64,000 nt of DNA from Geitlerinema sp. PCC 7407 (GCF_000317045.1 NC_019703.1:2964501-3028500); one strand, 5' to 3'. Positions 6,558-15,867 are shown, counted from the stretch's first letter. Notes: generated from the letters alone by a model not told the origin. Program-made: numbers and translations.

Positions 6558-7760
6558 CTTCTCAGTGACCCCTGGTAACCCATCGGGCGTTTCCTGAGCT
6601 TTATTGACGGAATGCCCTACCGCCAAAGACTTGATATTGATCGCTGCATTGTGGTCACGGTCCAGCGTCAGTCCACACTCAAGACAGGCGTGAATCCTGT
6701 CCTGAAGTGTTTTAGGTACCTTGACTCCGCAGCCAGAGCAGTTCTGAGACGTACCTCTAGGATTCACTGCAACCGTAAGCAATCCAGCTCTTTCAGCCTT
6801 GACTGCCAAGATTTGCAGGAACTGGCCCCAGCCAGCATCATGAGTTGACTTCGCCAGCTTGCTTCTGGCAATGCCTCGAACATTCAGCTTTTCATGAGCA
6901 ACATGCTTTCCCTGGGATAAAAGCTTGCTTGCGACCTTGTGGTGAAAGTCCTTGCGCTGATTCGAGACTTTCAGGTGTGCCTTAGAAACTCGTTTAATCG
7001 CCTTCTTTCGGCGATTAGACCCCTTCTTCTTTCGAGATAAACTCCGCTGCAACCGCTTCAGACGCTTCTCTGCTTTGCGGTAGTGCTGGGGGATGGGTTC
7101 TTCTTGCCCTGCGTCGTCCACCAAAAACGACTTCAAGCCCAGATCAATTCCAGTCGTGTTCTCAGTATTGGGGATGTCGGGAGTAAGGACGGGAACTGAT
7201 GCATCTTCCAAGCTCAGAGTCACATACCAGCCATCGACTTTGTAGCTGACGGTGGCAGTCTTGACCTTGAACCCTTCTGGTAAGGGTCGATGCTGGATCA
7301 GTTTCACCCAACCAATCTTGGGGAGATTGATCTGTTTGCCCCGAATGCAGTCTTGCTTTGCTTGCGGGAAGGTGAAGGAGCGATATCGACCTACTCCCTT
7401 AAACCGAGGTCTACCGCTTCGACTGCCGTTGCAGTCTCCCTTGAGCCAGCGGTCAAAGGTCTTCTTGACCCGGCCAATGCAATCTTGCAGCACTTGAGAA
7501 TAAATCTGCTGGTACTCCGGAAACAGAGCTTTGGAGTTCACCAGGTCTCGTTTCTGGGAGTAGAAGTCGGGATTCTCTCGCAGTTCTGGCAGGTGACAGA
7601 TTAGCGGGCAAGCGTTGATGTCACAGCGGTTTTGCTCGTACCAAGAGAACCGCTCACCGAGACGGTAGTTGTACTGTCTGCGCAAGAGTTCCAGCCATTC
7701 GCTTATCACGGCGACTTGACTGGAGGTTGGACGCAGTCGGTACTGGTAAGCGGTTCTCAC
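6528..7760 (-). CDS. tnpB: RNA-guided endonuclease TnpB (IS605 OrfB family)
   Basis: This 410-aa protein has the usual TnpB length. The N-terminal helix-turn-helix region (RPTSSQVAVISEWLELLRRQYNYRL) is followed by the OrfB wedge and a RuvC-like nuclease. The three acidic residues are present: Asp206 in TGIDLGLKSF, Glu290 in AHEKLNVRG and Asp369 in LDRDHNAAINI. A zinc finger is formed by Cys341, Cys344, Cys359 and Cys362. A lysine/arginine-rich helix (about 228-270) separates the first two RuvC parts. TnpB proteins use an RNA from the element end to cut DNA at the donor joint, which helps retain the element. The frame runs to the last bases of the element. All key residues are intact, so it may be active. 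Confidence 0.93.
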   Translation of the reverse strand: MRTAYQYRLRPTSSQVAVISEWLELLRRQYNYRLGERFSWYEQNRCDINACPLICHLPELRENPDFYSQKRDLVNSKALFPEYQQIYSQVLQDCIGRVKKTFDRWLKGDCNGSRSGRPRFKGVGRYRSFTFPQAKQDCIRGKQINLPKIGWVKLIQHRPLPEGFKVKTATVSYKVDGWYVTLSLEDASVPVLTPDIPNTENTTGIDLGLKSFLVDDAGQEEPIPQHYRKAEKRLKRLQRSLSRKKKGSNRRKKAIKRVSKAHLKVSNQRKDFHHKVASKLLSQGKHVAHEKLNVRGIARSKLAKSTHDAGWGQFLQILAVKAERAGLLTVAVNPRGTSQNCSGCGVKVPKTLQDRIHACLECGLTLDRDHNAAINIKSLAVGHSVNKAQETPDGLPGVTEKPAPYTSVSV

Positions 7761-7811
7761 TTGAATGCTTTAATTAGTGATACTTTTTAATTGTACACCA
7801 ATTAAAGGGTC

Positions 7812-8231
7812 ATGGCCTGGATGAAAAATGATTTCTTCTCTAGAGGTCGCTCTGTATCGGACTTAAAGGCTCACTTGATTCTGACAACCAAGTATCGAAA
7901 AAAGCTGTTCACCAAGGAGATGTTGGAGCGACTGCATGAGATCTTCGAGGATCTTCTAGGGCGCTGGGACTGTCGAGTGATTGAGTTTAATGGGGAAGAA
8001 AATCACGTTCATTTGCTGTTTCAGTACCATCCCAGCTTGGAGCTGAGTAAGTTGGTGAACAACCTGAAAACGGTGACGAGTCGGAGGTTGCGCTCTGAGT
8101 TTGAGGAGCGGGTTTCTGAGTTTTATACCAAAGATGCGTTGTGGAATGGCTCCTATTTCATTGCATCCTGTGGGGGCGTTACGGTCTCGACTCTCAAGCG
8201 ATACATTGAGGAGCAAGACTCTCCGGACTGA
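7812..8231 (+). CDS. tnpA: IS200/IS605-family Y1 transposase TnpA
   Basis: This 139-aa protein has the single-domain HUH fold signature. The HUH pair is His65-Val-His67 in GEENHVHLL, and the catalytic tyrosine is Tyr131 in LKRYIEEQ. The start MAWMKND has a second possible ATG three codons in. Such enzymes excise and insert single-stranded elements without target duplication, which is why the flanking peptide gene can be rejoined in frame. It is divergent from tnpB. Length and motifs are complete. Confidence 0.93.
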   Translation: MAWMKNDFFSRGRSVSDLKAHLILTTKYRKKLFTKEMLERLHEIFEDLLGRWDCRVIEFNGEENHVHLLFQYHPSLELSKLVNNLKTVTSRRLRSEFEERVSEFYTKDALWNGSYFIASCGGVTVSTLKRYIEEQDSPD

Positions 8232-8238
8232 AGCGAAG

Positions 8239-8320
8239 GAGATGGTTTATGGCGGTGCTGGTCGCCTCTCGCGTCAAACATGGTTCACCGACCGCTCCGC
8301 CATAAACGCGCCTTCATCTC
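8239..8320 (+). repeat. Left-end hairpin of the IS605-type element
   Basis: A long imperfect hairpin just after tnpA. GAGATG (8239-8244) and GTTTATGGCGG (8245-8255) pair with CCGCCATAAAC (8297-8307) and CATCTC (8315-8320), with a 7-nt bulge and an inner GGTCG/CGACC stem. It ends at the inferred element boundary. Confidence 0.6.
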
Positions 8321-8321
8321 A

Positions 8322-8384
8322 CGCCAAATCAGAGATTATGGACGTGAGGCTTCTGGCTGAACTAGCTAAATCTTGGATCAACAT
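8322..8384 (-). pseudogene. 5' leader fragment of the interrupted double-glycine peptide gene
   Basis: On the minus strand an open frame from ATG 8384 reads MLIQDLASSARSLTSIISDLA and then runs into a TGA that belongs to the element. The final ISDLA supplies exactly what is missing before HLEAL at 6521: paralogues have ISDLSHLEA and ISDLNHLEA. Joining the two sides gives ISDLA-HLEAL in one frame. The upstream ribosome binding site is weak (AAAGAG about 12 nt before the ATG). An alternative join after MLIQDLA (boundary near 8364) also gives a leader of the right length, so the exact junction is uncertain. Confidence 0.6.
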
Positions 8385-8738
8385 GGGGTTTGATTGCTCT
8401 TTGAGGTTGGTAATGCAGCTTCCAAAGCAGCGCCCAGACGCTGAATTTTAGAGACATACAGCCACCTGCAAAGCGAATCTAGGCTAAAAGGTGCAGATGG
8501 CCCTGGGAAGGTGGGGAATGAGAAGGCAAGAGGGACTAATTTTGGCGAAATCCATTGAGAACTACAATGGATAAAGTCATGTCGATTCGACAAAAAAATC
8601 CTATGGAATCCTGTTATCGTTCGTCTGCCATGTTGGCAGTTTTAAACCCATTTTTATATAGAAATAGATTTAATGAAGTTTCAGCTAGCAATCAGAGAAA
8701 CATATTGAATATTTTTAGATGTTTTAGATCTCATAATT
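8385..8738. other. Intergenic region upstream of the disrupted peptide gene
   Basis: No supported gene. A minus-strand frame of 71 codons (8378-8593) has no ribosome binding site and no recognisable content. The region is expected to contain the promoter of the interrupted peptide gene. Confidence 0.45.
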
Positions 8739-8771
8739 AAAACCCCTCTTTTGACTTTAAAGAGGGGTTTT
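8739..8771. terminator. Bidirectional Rho-independent terminator
   Basis: A 13-bp stem AAAACCCCTCTTT/AAAGAGGGGTTTT (8739-8751 with 8759-8771) has a 7-nt loop, with A and T tracts on both sides. It lies downstream of the HetP-like gene on the minus strand and probably ends that operon. Confidence 0.85.
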
Positions 8772-8868
8772 AAAGGCTTTGTGGCTTAATGGTTATTTTG
8801 CTGGGCGATCGCCCGCTCAAGGGACTCAGCTGCCCGACAGGAAAGATCGCCCAACCAGGGCGGCTGTC

Positions 8869-9261
8869 TCACCCCCAGGGGGTTCGAAACTGATTGCTGC
8901 CGCTGCCCCGCACCGGCAGGCTTTCTCCTTTGACGGAGTCAAGGTAGGCAAGGTCGGAAATCGTGCTTGCTTTGCGAGGCTGGGCGTCGCTATTTCTGGG
9001 GTCTCTGGAGCGATCGCCCGCAGATGGAGGCGTGTTGGGGCGATGGGCATGGGGCCGGTTTTCTTTCATGAGCCGGTTGTAGGTCCGGTAGGGGATGTAG
9101 TGCAGCGGGTTATAGCCTGCGAAGCGCAAGATTAGGACGCAAGCCCAAGAATATTTGCCGGACAAAATCGCCTCAACCACTTGATTGAATTGCTCGGGTG
9201 TCATAACCTTTTGTCTTTTTGAATTCAGGCTGGAATTTGCAGCAGAAAACGGCTGATGCAT
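8869..9261 (-). CDS. HetP-family protein
   Basis: This 130-aa protein has a core at residues about 25-67 ([20 protein letters not shown], then [21 protein letters not shown]) that is the hallmark of HetP and its paralogues in Nostoc/Anabaena. Those proteins regulate commitment to heterocyst differentiation. The C-terminal tail is basic and disordered and ends with [10 protein letters not shown] (101-110). That motif almost repeats the leader motif of the nearby double-glycine peptides (ISDLSHLEAV). GGAGAG about 8 nt before the ATG supports the 9261 start; an internal ATG at 9204 is an alternative. It lies 25 bp after the LysM-HlyD gene and downstream of the HetC-like exporter, echoing the hetC-hetP gene pair of Anabaena. 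In a strain without heterocysts its role is unknown. Confidence 0.85.
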   Translation of the reverse strand: MHQPFSAANSSLNSKRQKVMTPEQFNQVVEAILSGKYSWACVLILRFAGYNPLHYIPYRTYNRLMKENRPHAHRPNTPPSAGDRSRDPRNSDAQPRKASTISDLAYLDSVKGESLPVRGSGSNQFRTPWG

Positions 9262-9286
9262 TTCAAACTCTCTCCAAAGAAGGCGG

Positions 9287-11236
9287 TTATCGGGATAGGG
9301 TGTCGCGCTGGAGCTGACGAATCGGATCCAGCAGGATATCGAGAATGCGCCGACGACGAATCACGATGTCAGCCTGGGCCGTTTGGCCCGGCTTAAAGGT
9401 GATGGATCGGCCGCCTTCGATGACGTGGTTGCGATCGAGGGCGACTTTGACTTCGTAAACAGGCCCCATCTGTTCGTCCTGTTTGGTGTCAGGGGACAGG
9501 GCAACCACGTGTCCTGGTACAACGCCGTAGTCTTGGAAGGGGTAGGCGTCAATTTTGACTTTGACGGGCATGCCGATTTTGACGAAGCCCGCTTCTGGGT
9601 TTGGGAGAGCCGCTTGGAGCACCAGGGGAGCGTCACTGGGGGCGATCGCGGCGATCGTCTGTCCCGGTTGCAGCACTTCTCCCGCATGGTCGACGTTGAG
9701 GGACAGCACGACTCCGTCGATCGGAGCGTACACAAAGCGCTGCTTGAGCTTGGTTTGAGCACTGGTGATGAGTCCCTGAGTTTCGGTCATCTTGGCTTTG
9801 ATTTGGGTCAGCTCCACTTGCAGGCTTTCGATGCGCTGTTGGGCCTCGGCCTGGACTGCCTGAGCTTCGGCCTGTTTTTGGCGCAGCAGGGCCTCTAGGC
9901 GCTCGGCCTCCGAAAGCGATCGCGCCAAGTCTCCCTGACTCTGAGTAATGCTGCGGCGGCGATCGCGCAGGGACTGCTCTAGATCAAAGAGGTGCTCTCG
10001 ACTGATGGCCCCGTCATCCGCGAGGGGCTGTAAGCGCTCAAGGCGATCGCCCTGGGCGGCCGCATCACCCTTGAGCTGTTCGAGCAGCCGACGAAATGTC
10101 TCTGCGCTGTTTCGGGCCTCTAGCAGCGACGTTTCCTGAGCCTGCAAGTCCGCCGCCGACATTTGAGCTCGGCTTTGGGCCTCGGACTCCATTTGTTCGC
10201 GCAGCCCTTGCTTTTGCAGTAGCTCCGTTTGGTAGGCCATCAGCGTCTGCTGGAGCCGCGCCAGGTCTTGCTGAGCGAGCTCTGTATCGAGCTCGACGAT
10301 GATTTCGCCTTTTTTGACGCTCTGGCCTTCTTGAACGGCAAGCCGCGCGATGCGTCCCATTTCGATGGCGTGGAGCTTGTAGGCTTCGCCCTCTGGAATC
10401 AGGCGCCCCCGGCCTTTCCCCGACTCTTCGATGTGGCCAAACCAGGCCCACGTGCCAAAGACCACAAAAAACATCACGCCACCCAGCATCATGCGACTGG
10501 GAAGGGAGGCGGGGGGCTGGTTCAGAACATTTTGCAGCGCTCCTGACCAGTGCTCCTCTGGCGGGGCAGGAGGGGCGGGCCGCTCAGGCGGTGGGGCGAT
10601 CGCGGGCGGGCGGACGACGGGGCGACTGGGTGCACTGGGTATCGCCACCCCACCGACGATGGCCGCAGCCGAAACGGGGGTGATTTCCAGGGGCAAATCG
10701 AGAGGAACCGCAGGAGAGGGCGTCAGGGGCGATCGCCCCAAGTCTCCCTCAGCCGGTCGGGAGACCAGCGGCCCGAGCCAGCGCCGACGCCAGCGCTGGC
10801 CCAGATACGCAAGTCCCAGCAGCGACAGCAGCGACCCGCCCCCGATCCAAAGATCCGGGCGATCCGTCAGCGCAGAGGCCACCGTGGCGCCCAGCTGAGC
10901 CACGATCGCAGGAGCCGCGGCGCGCTCTGGGACCGCCGCCTTTGGCGACTCGGGCGCACACTCTGCCGGCACCGGCAGCTGAATGGTCTGATCGATTTGC
11001 AGCGATTCTGGGTCCAGGCCGGGGTTGGCCGCCAGGACTGCTGCTACGGGTAGGGCGCGATCGCGGGCGATCGCATCAAAGGTGTCCCCTGGCTGAACCT
11101 GGTAAGTCAGCTGCTCACAGCCAGAGGCTGCGGTTTGGCCGGGGCGCGGGGTTTCAGCAAGGGCTGGCCCCGCCCCCAAAAGCAGCAAAAGTACAGAACA
11201 GGACACCGATCGGTTCTGAATTAACAAAAAACCCAT
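9287..11236 (-). CDS. HlyD-type membrane fusion protein with N-terminal LysM domain
   Basis: This 649-aa protein is an unusual fusion. A signal-like segment (residues 11-27, ending GPALA) precedes a LysM domain (about 43-88, [20 protein letters not shown]...). Then come a membrane segment (about 129-147), a Pro-rich linker (about 165-228) and a second membrane segment (about 249-266). A normal HlyD adaptor follows: a biotinyl-lipoyl half, a long coiled coil (about 320-500, rich in Gln/Glu/Leu), the second lipoyl half with [20 protein letters not shown], and a C-terminal beta-barrel with [16 protein letters not shown]. HlyD adaptors bridge an inner-membrane ABC exporter and an outer-membrane channel. 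LysM binds peptidoglycan, so this protein could anchor the channel in the wall. It lies downstream of the HetC-like exporter. The HlyD assignment is firm; the purpose of LysM is inferred. Confidence 0.88.
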   Translation of the reverse strand: MGFLLIQNRSVSCSVLLLLLGAGPALAETPRPGQTAASGCEQLTYQVQPGDTFDAIARDRALPVAAVLAANPGLDPESLQIDQTIQLPVPAECAPESPKAAVPERAAAPAIVAQLGATVASALTDRPDLWIGGGSLLSLLGLAYLGQRWRRRWLGPLVSRPAEGDLGRSPLTPSPAVPLDLPLEITPVSAAAIVGGVAIPSAPSRPVVRPPAIAPPPERPAPPAPPEEHWSGALQNVLNQPPASLPSRMMLGGVMFFVVFGTWAWFGHIEESGKGRGRLIPEGEAYKLHAIEMGRIARLAVQEGQSVKKGEIIVELDTELAQQDLARLQQTLMAYQTELLQKQGLREQMESEAQSRAQMSAADLQAQETSLLEARNSAETFRRLLEQLKGDAAAQGDRLERLQPLADDGAISREHLFDLEQSLRDRRRSITQSQGDLARSLSEAERLEALLRQKQAEAQAVQAEAQQRIESLQVELTQIKAKMTETQGLITSAQTKLKQRFVYAPIDGVVLSLNVDHAGEVLQPGQTIAAIAPSDAPLVLQAALPNPEAGFVKIGMPVKVKIDAYPFQDYGVVPGHVVALSPDTKQDEQMGPVYEVKVALDRNHVIEGGRSITFKPGQTAQADIVIRRRRILDILLDPIRQLQRDTLSR

Positions 11237-11693
11237 GACCTAATTTCGTCCCTCAAAGACTGGATCACGACCGTTGCCGGGTGTGGAACACACGTCCGAG
11301 CGCTCAACCCTGAATCCCAATCTCCACCCGCCCAGAATGCCTCGTCTCAGCTGAGCGATCTTGAAATCTTGTTGGGGCCTGGGGCTCGGGGAAACAACTC
11401 ATCCAGGGAACTTGCATCGTGTCAACAGCAGGAGTCATCCCAAAAAGCATCATCTTTACGCGTTTTTACTGAGCCATCTCAGGAGTCTTTGCAAAAAACC
11501 GTAAATACACGCAAGACAGGCCACTTCGATGCTAGCGGCCTTGGGCTAGCCGCACTGCCAAACTGGCAAATTTATTCTCTAAATTTCGTGAAGAAGGTAG
11601 AATTTTGCGCATTTTGGCGGGCGATCGCGATTTTTGATTGGCTAGCGAAACCATGCATCATGCCAAAGCCAGCAGTTGGCCTTCGAGATAGGG
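11237..11693. other. 457-bp gap between exporter and adaptor genes
   Basis: No gene is seen on either strand. The gap is long for an operon, so the LysM-HlyD gene probably has its own promoter here, although I cannot name the boxes. A plus-strand frame at 11369-11704 has no family resemblance or ribosome binding site. Confidence 0.5.
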
Positions 11694-14600
11694 CTAGAGG
11701 TTGAGCTGCTGCTGGGCCAGGTGGTAGTAGAGACCGCGAGCCTCCATCAGGGTTTCGTGGGTGCCCTGCTCTACCAGAACCCCGCGATCGAGCACCAGGA
11801 TCAGGTCCGCGTTGCGGACCGTCGAGAGGCGGTGGGCAATGATAAACGCCGTGCGATCGCGGCTGATCTGGGCCAAGTTTTGCTGGAAGCGGCGCTCTGA
11901 CTCCGTGTCCAGCGAGCTCGTCGCCTCATCCAAAATCAAAATGCGCGGATTGCCTAGAAGGGCGCGGGCGATCGCAACGCGCTGGCGCTGGCCCCCCGAG
12001 AGGGTCGAGCCTCGCTCACCCACCTTGGTGTTGTAGCCCATGGGCAGCGCCTGAATGAAGCTGTGGGCCTCCGCCAGCTTCGCCACTTCGATGGCCTCCT
12101 CCAGATGGAAGTCTGGCCGGTGCAGAGTAATGTTTTCCAAGATCGTGCCCGAAAACAGGAAGCACTCCTGGGGCACCACCCCCATCTGCGATCGCAGAGA
12201 CTGGGGCGACACGTGGCGAATGTCGTGACCATCAATCCAGATGCGGCCACTGGTCGGCGCATACAGGCTCTGGAGCAGCTTCACCAGGGTGCTTTTGCCC
12301 GAGCCGCTGCGACCGACGATCGCCACGGTTTGGCCCGCCGCCACCTCCAGCGACAGATTTTGCAGCGTGTTTTGCTCCTCTTCCTCGGAGTAGCGGAAGG
12401 TCACATTTTCCAAAGTGACGGCCCCCCGGATCGGCGGCATGACCAGCATGGGCCGCTGGGGGTGCTCCTCCGGCTCCGTCTCGAAAATGTCGTCGAGACG
12501 CTCCACCGAAATCAGCACCTCTTGCAGCTCGTCCCACAGCTGAGCCAGGGCCAAAATCGGCCGAATCACGTAGCCAATCATCATGTTGAAAGCCACAAAC
12601 TGACCAATGGACAGCTGATCTTGGATCACCAGCGTCGCCCCGTACCACAGCAGCGCCGTGCCCCCAAGGCTGTTGATCAAGCCACTCACCAGCTGGAGCC
12701 CAATGGCCAGATTTTGCGCCTTGAAGCGGACATTGATTTGGTTCGTTAGGGTGTCTTCCCAGCGCCAGCGCAGCTCTCGCTCCACCGACGCTCCTTTGAT
12801 CGTCGAGACCCCCGTGATCAGCTCCACCAGAGAAGAGTTCTGCTCTGCTGAGGCATTAAACACCTCCCGCGACATCTGGCGCAGAAAGGGCGTCGACCCC
12901 AAGGTGATCAGCACGATGGGCGGAATCAGACACAAAGCCAGCAGGGTCAGCTGCCAGTTGTAATAGAACATCAACCCCAGATAGACAAAGCCCGTCAGGA
13001 AGTCGAGCCACGCCAGCACCACTTGCCCGATCAAGAAGCGCTGGATTTTTTGGTTCTCCTGCACCCGGGTCAGAATGTCGCCCACCCGCCGCGACTCAAA
13101 AAACTTGAGAGGCAGCAGGAGCGTATGGCTGATAAAGCCGCTGATCAAGGTGAGGTCGAGGCGATTGGAAAAGTAGCTCAGCAGGTACTGGCGCACCGCC
13201 GAAAGCATCATGCTCCAGATGCCAAAGATAAACAGGCCAATCACAAAGACCTGGAGGGTGACCTGACTTTTTTGGACGACGACTTGGTCGAGAATGATCT
13301 GGGTAAACAGGGGGGAGATGATGCCAAAAATCTGGATCAGCAGGGACACTGCGAGAATCTGGGCGGCTAGTCCCCGATAGGGCCACAGGGCGTGGAGGTA
13401 TCGCCACAGGGAGGGCTGCGCCACCTCGACCTCTCGGAAGCGATCGCCCGGCGCCAAGAGCAGCGCGTAGCCGGTCCAGTTTTCTAGAAAGGCTTGGCGG
13501 GAGAGGGTTTGGCGTCCCAGGGCTGGGTCGGCGATCACGACGCGATCGCGCCGCACCTGATACACCACCACATAGTGAATGCCCTGCCAGTGAGCGATCC
13601 AGGGGTTGGCCTGCTCTGCGAGTTTGCTGAGGCTGGCGCGCACCGGCTGCGCCTGAAATCCCAGACTTTCGGCGGCCTTGGCCAGAGCGCTGAGGGAGGC
13701 CCCCGCCGTGCCGACATTGGCGCGATCGCGCAGGATGTGGATCGGCACCCGCTTGCCCCAGTAGCGACTGATCATCGCCAGGCAAGTGACGCCGCAGTCG
13801 GAGGAACTCTGCTGCTGGATAAAGGGATAGCGCTCCAGCCAGTCCAGCAGGTAGCGGCGCAGCGGCTTGGGAAAGAGGACCGGGGAAGCCGATGGGGCCG
13901 GCTCGGGCGTCGCGGGGGCGCTAGCGGACGCTGCCTCTCGGGTCGGGCGATCGCTCACTGGGGCCAGGCGGGGCGCTTTGCGGTGACCGTTGGTCGTGTG
14001 GCCGTTGTGATTGGCGGCGTCCCCGTGGGGATGCACCATGGCCTGGTAGGTGCTCCAGTGCTCGATCGCTAAGTACTCAATCTGTAGCTCTGTTTGGGCT
14101 GTCCAGGCCGCCGGGACCGCATCCGGATAGCCCCAGGTGCTACCCGGGCTGGGCGGCAAGCTTTCGGGGTCGTGGCTCTGGACCTGGCCCTGGCGCAGCC
14201 AGCAGCGCCCCAGGTCGGTCGGCGTCTCCTGGGCGATCGTGGCTCCGGCGGGCACCGTTTTCTGGATCATCAGCGAAGCCAGAGCGTCTAGGCGGTGGCT
14301 CGGCAGCGATCGCAGCTCTGTCATGGTCTTGAAGAAGATCAGGCGCTGATGGTGCAGCAGGCGATCGCTCACCGCGCTGCCCAGGGCAGGGAGGCGAGCC
14401 GACCACGCTTGCAGCGCGGCTTGGGGCAGGCGAGCCACCAGTCCATTGCTCGCGGCGATCGCCTGACACCGGCCCGCCTCTGGCGCCAACGCTCCCGCCC
14501 CAAACACCTCCCCCGGCTCCAGGGTCAGCACCGAAACCCAGCGCTCCCCCGAGGCCGGGGCCAAGAGCCTCACCCGCCCCCGGCACACTATATACAGACC

Positions 14601-14819
14601 GGCCCAGTCTCCCGCCGCCTCAGAACCCGACGGCTCCGAGGCGGCCACGACCTCCCCCAGAGAAACGCTCGTGTAGCTCACGCTCTCTGCCAGCGATCGC
14701 AGAATCTCTGGCGCTTCAGCGGTCACATTTAGGCCCTGAAAAACCAGATCTTCATCACTTTTAGAGACCTCAATTGGATCTGTAGAAGATTGGCTTAAAA
14801 GTCTGGATGAAGCATTCAT
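11694..14819 (-). CDS. HetC-like ABC exporter with C39 peptidase and cyclic-nucleotide-binding-like domains
   Basis: This 1041-aa protein is very close to the length of Anabaena HetC. Two cyclic-nucleotide-binding-like modules (about 40-150 and 165-260) are followed by a His/Asn- and Pro-rich linker. A C39 bacteriocin-processing peptidase (about 330-460) has the full catalytic set: Cys342 in SDCGVTCLAMI, His415 in GIHYVVVY and Asp431 in IADPALG. A six-helix exporter region (about 475-770) and an ABC ATPase complete it. The ATPase has Walker A GRSGSGKST (about 836-844), signature LSGGQRQRVAIARAL, Walker B LILDEATSSLD and H-loop AHRLST. C39 exporters cut leaders after Gly-Gly and export the cargo. 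Likely cargo here is the GG-leader peptides at 5210-6521 and perhaps the graspetide. The LysM-HlyD and HetP-like genes follow on the same strand. Confidence 0.9.
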   Translation of the reverse strand: MNASSRLLSQSSTDPIEVSKSDEDLVFQGLNVTAEAPEILRSLAESVSYTSVSLGEVVAASEPSGSEAAGDWAGLYIVCRGRVRLLAPASGERWVSVLTLEPGEVFGAGALAPEAGRCQAIAASNGLVARLPQAALQAWSARLPALGSAVSDRLLHHQRLIFFKTMTELRSLPSHRLDALASLMIQKTVPAGATIAQETPTDLGRCWLRQGQVQSHDPESLPPSPGSTWGYPDAVPAAWTAQTELQIEYLAIEHWSTYQAMVHPHGDAANHNGHTTNGHRKAPRLAPVSDRPTREAASASAPATPEPAPSASPVLFPKPLRRYLLDWLERYPFIQQQSSSDCGVTCLAMISRYWGKRVPIHILRDRANVGTAGASLSALAKAAESLGFQAQPVRASLSKLAEQANPWIAHWQGIHYVVVYQVRRDRVVIADPALGRQTLSRQAFLENWTGYALLLAPGDRFREVEVAQPSLWRYLHALWPYRGLAAQILAVSLLIQIFGIISPLFTQIILDQVVVQKSQVTLQVFVIGLFIFGIWSMMLSAVRQYLLSYFSNRLDLTLISGFISHTLLLPLKFFESRRVGDILTRVQENQKIQRFLIGQVVLAWLDFLTGFVYLGLMFYYNWQLTLLALCLIPPIVLITLGSTPFLRQMSREVFNASAEQNSSLVELITGVSTIKGASVERELRWRWEDTLTNQINVRFKAQNLAIGLQLVSGLINSLGGTALLWYGATLVIQDQLSIGQFVAFNMMIGYVIRPILALAQLWDELQEVLISVERLDDIFETEPEEHPQRPMLVMPPIRGAVTLENVTFRYSEEEEQNTLQNLSLEVAAGQTVAIVGRSGSGKSTLVKLLQSLYAPTSGRIWIDGHDIRHVSPQSLRSQMGVVPQECFLFSGTILENITLHRPDFHLEEAIEVAKLAEAHSFIQALPMGYNTKVGERGSTLSGGQRQRVAIARALLGNPRILILDEATSSLDTESERRFQQNLAQISRDRTAFIIAHRLSTVRNADLILVLDRGVLVEQGTHETLMEARGLYYHLAQQQLNL

Positions 14820-15867
14820 TCCCCAGACCTCGGTCGCTGTCGGAAAATTGCGTTCATGGCAGTGTCATCCACCGAAAAGACTGCAAAGACGTCCTTTCTG
14901 CCTAAATTAAGCAAGGTGACTCTATCCCTCTACACGTCTAAGGCAGAGGGACTTGCTGAAGGCTATTCAGCTTTCAAAAATCTAGAGTTCACACAGCGAT
15001 CTGGCCTACCAGGGCAATGACTGCCCCAGACAAACAGCGATCTCTGAGCGACAAGATCAGAAGCTGAAAGAAATATCAGGAAGTACTTTTAGCAATGGCT
15101 TACTCGAAAACCAAGCACGGAAAATGCTGTTTCCTTAAGCAGAATTTATGATCAGCTTTTTTTTCGATCTGAATCGCACTACCCCAGTGCCAAGACGAAT
15201 TCAGATCCAGAAGACATTAGTCAAATATCAAATCGGACTCAAAATCTGGACTTTTGTCGATTTATCCTTATGGCTTAGGATTTCGACTTAAGTTAATCAA
15301 TTTCAGCGATCCTGACTCTATTAACCAATACTTTTACGCGATTGAAATCTTTAATGTCAATACCTCCAGAAAATATTTTAGAGGCCATAAACGAGTATTA
15401 TTTCAAACATTCTTCAAGGTACAGACTGATTATTATCAGGATTTAGCGATCAAGTTTTCAGCAAGCTCAATAAAGCCTTTAGCTTGCTACTATCGAGGAT
15501 TTTCGCGAGTTGTATGTCTTTTGAAGGCAATACCCGTGATTATACAGATGCTTTCGCGTAAGGCTTTATTAATTTTTTATGCAAACAAGATGAGTTTTTG
15601 AACCTCTTGCGACCTAAAAGCTTTCCAGGCAAGGGATACAGCGATCGCGCTCTCGAAATTTCAAAAGATTTTGTAGATTCTTTTTTAAAGAAAGTGTGAA
15701 GCTGGCCTCCATGATTCTGCTGAATACGGGTGTCCTGCGCTATACAGAAAAGCAAGCTTTTACGGTCAAAATTCGCAATTTGGCACTGTGCCACTAATCT
15801 GAAACTTCCAAATTGCGTCAATGGCTTAAGTCAGTTTTTGTCTGATTTATTCATTCAAGTTTTTCCC
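14820..15867. other. 1-kb AT-rich intergenic region between divergent genes
   Basis: It separates the HetC-like gene (minus) from a PEP-CTERM gene (plus) and should hold both promoters. Frames at 15254-15601 (plus) and 15540-15821 (minus) are AT-rich, have no recognisable domain and no good ribosome binding site, so I do not call them. Isolated HIP1 sites occur, but I see no hairpin of note. Confidence 0.5.

Larger units (their letters stand above)
6522..8321. mobile_element. IS200/IS605-type insertion sequence (divergent tnpB and tnpA)
   Basis: The element is about 1.8 kb, with tnpB on the minus strand and tnpA on the plus strand, starts facing apart across a 51-bp gap. This is the IS605 arrangement. 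Each end has a subterminal imperfect hairpin (6527-6557 and 8239-8320), and there is no terminal inverted repeat, as expected for the family. Boundaries are inferred from rejoining the split peptide gene: one end near 6521/6522 and the other near 8321/8322, with a few bases of uncertainty. A farther right boundary near 8364 is possible. Both transposase genes look intact. Confidence 0.75.

Noticed and set aside
8378..8593. 71-codon minus-strand frame next to the IS element
   Set aside because: No ribosome binding site or family, and it overlaps the 5' fragment of the disrupted peptide gene in another phase.
8869..14819. Proof that the organism forms heterocysts
   Set aside because: HetC-like and HetP-like genes also exist in non-heterocystous strains and no hetR, patS or nif gene is in the window.
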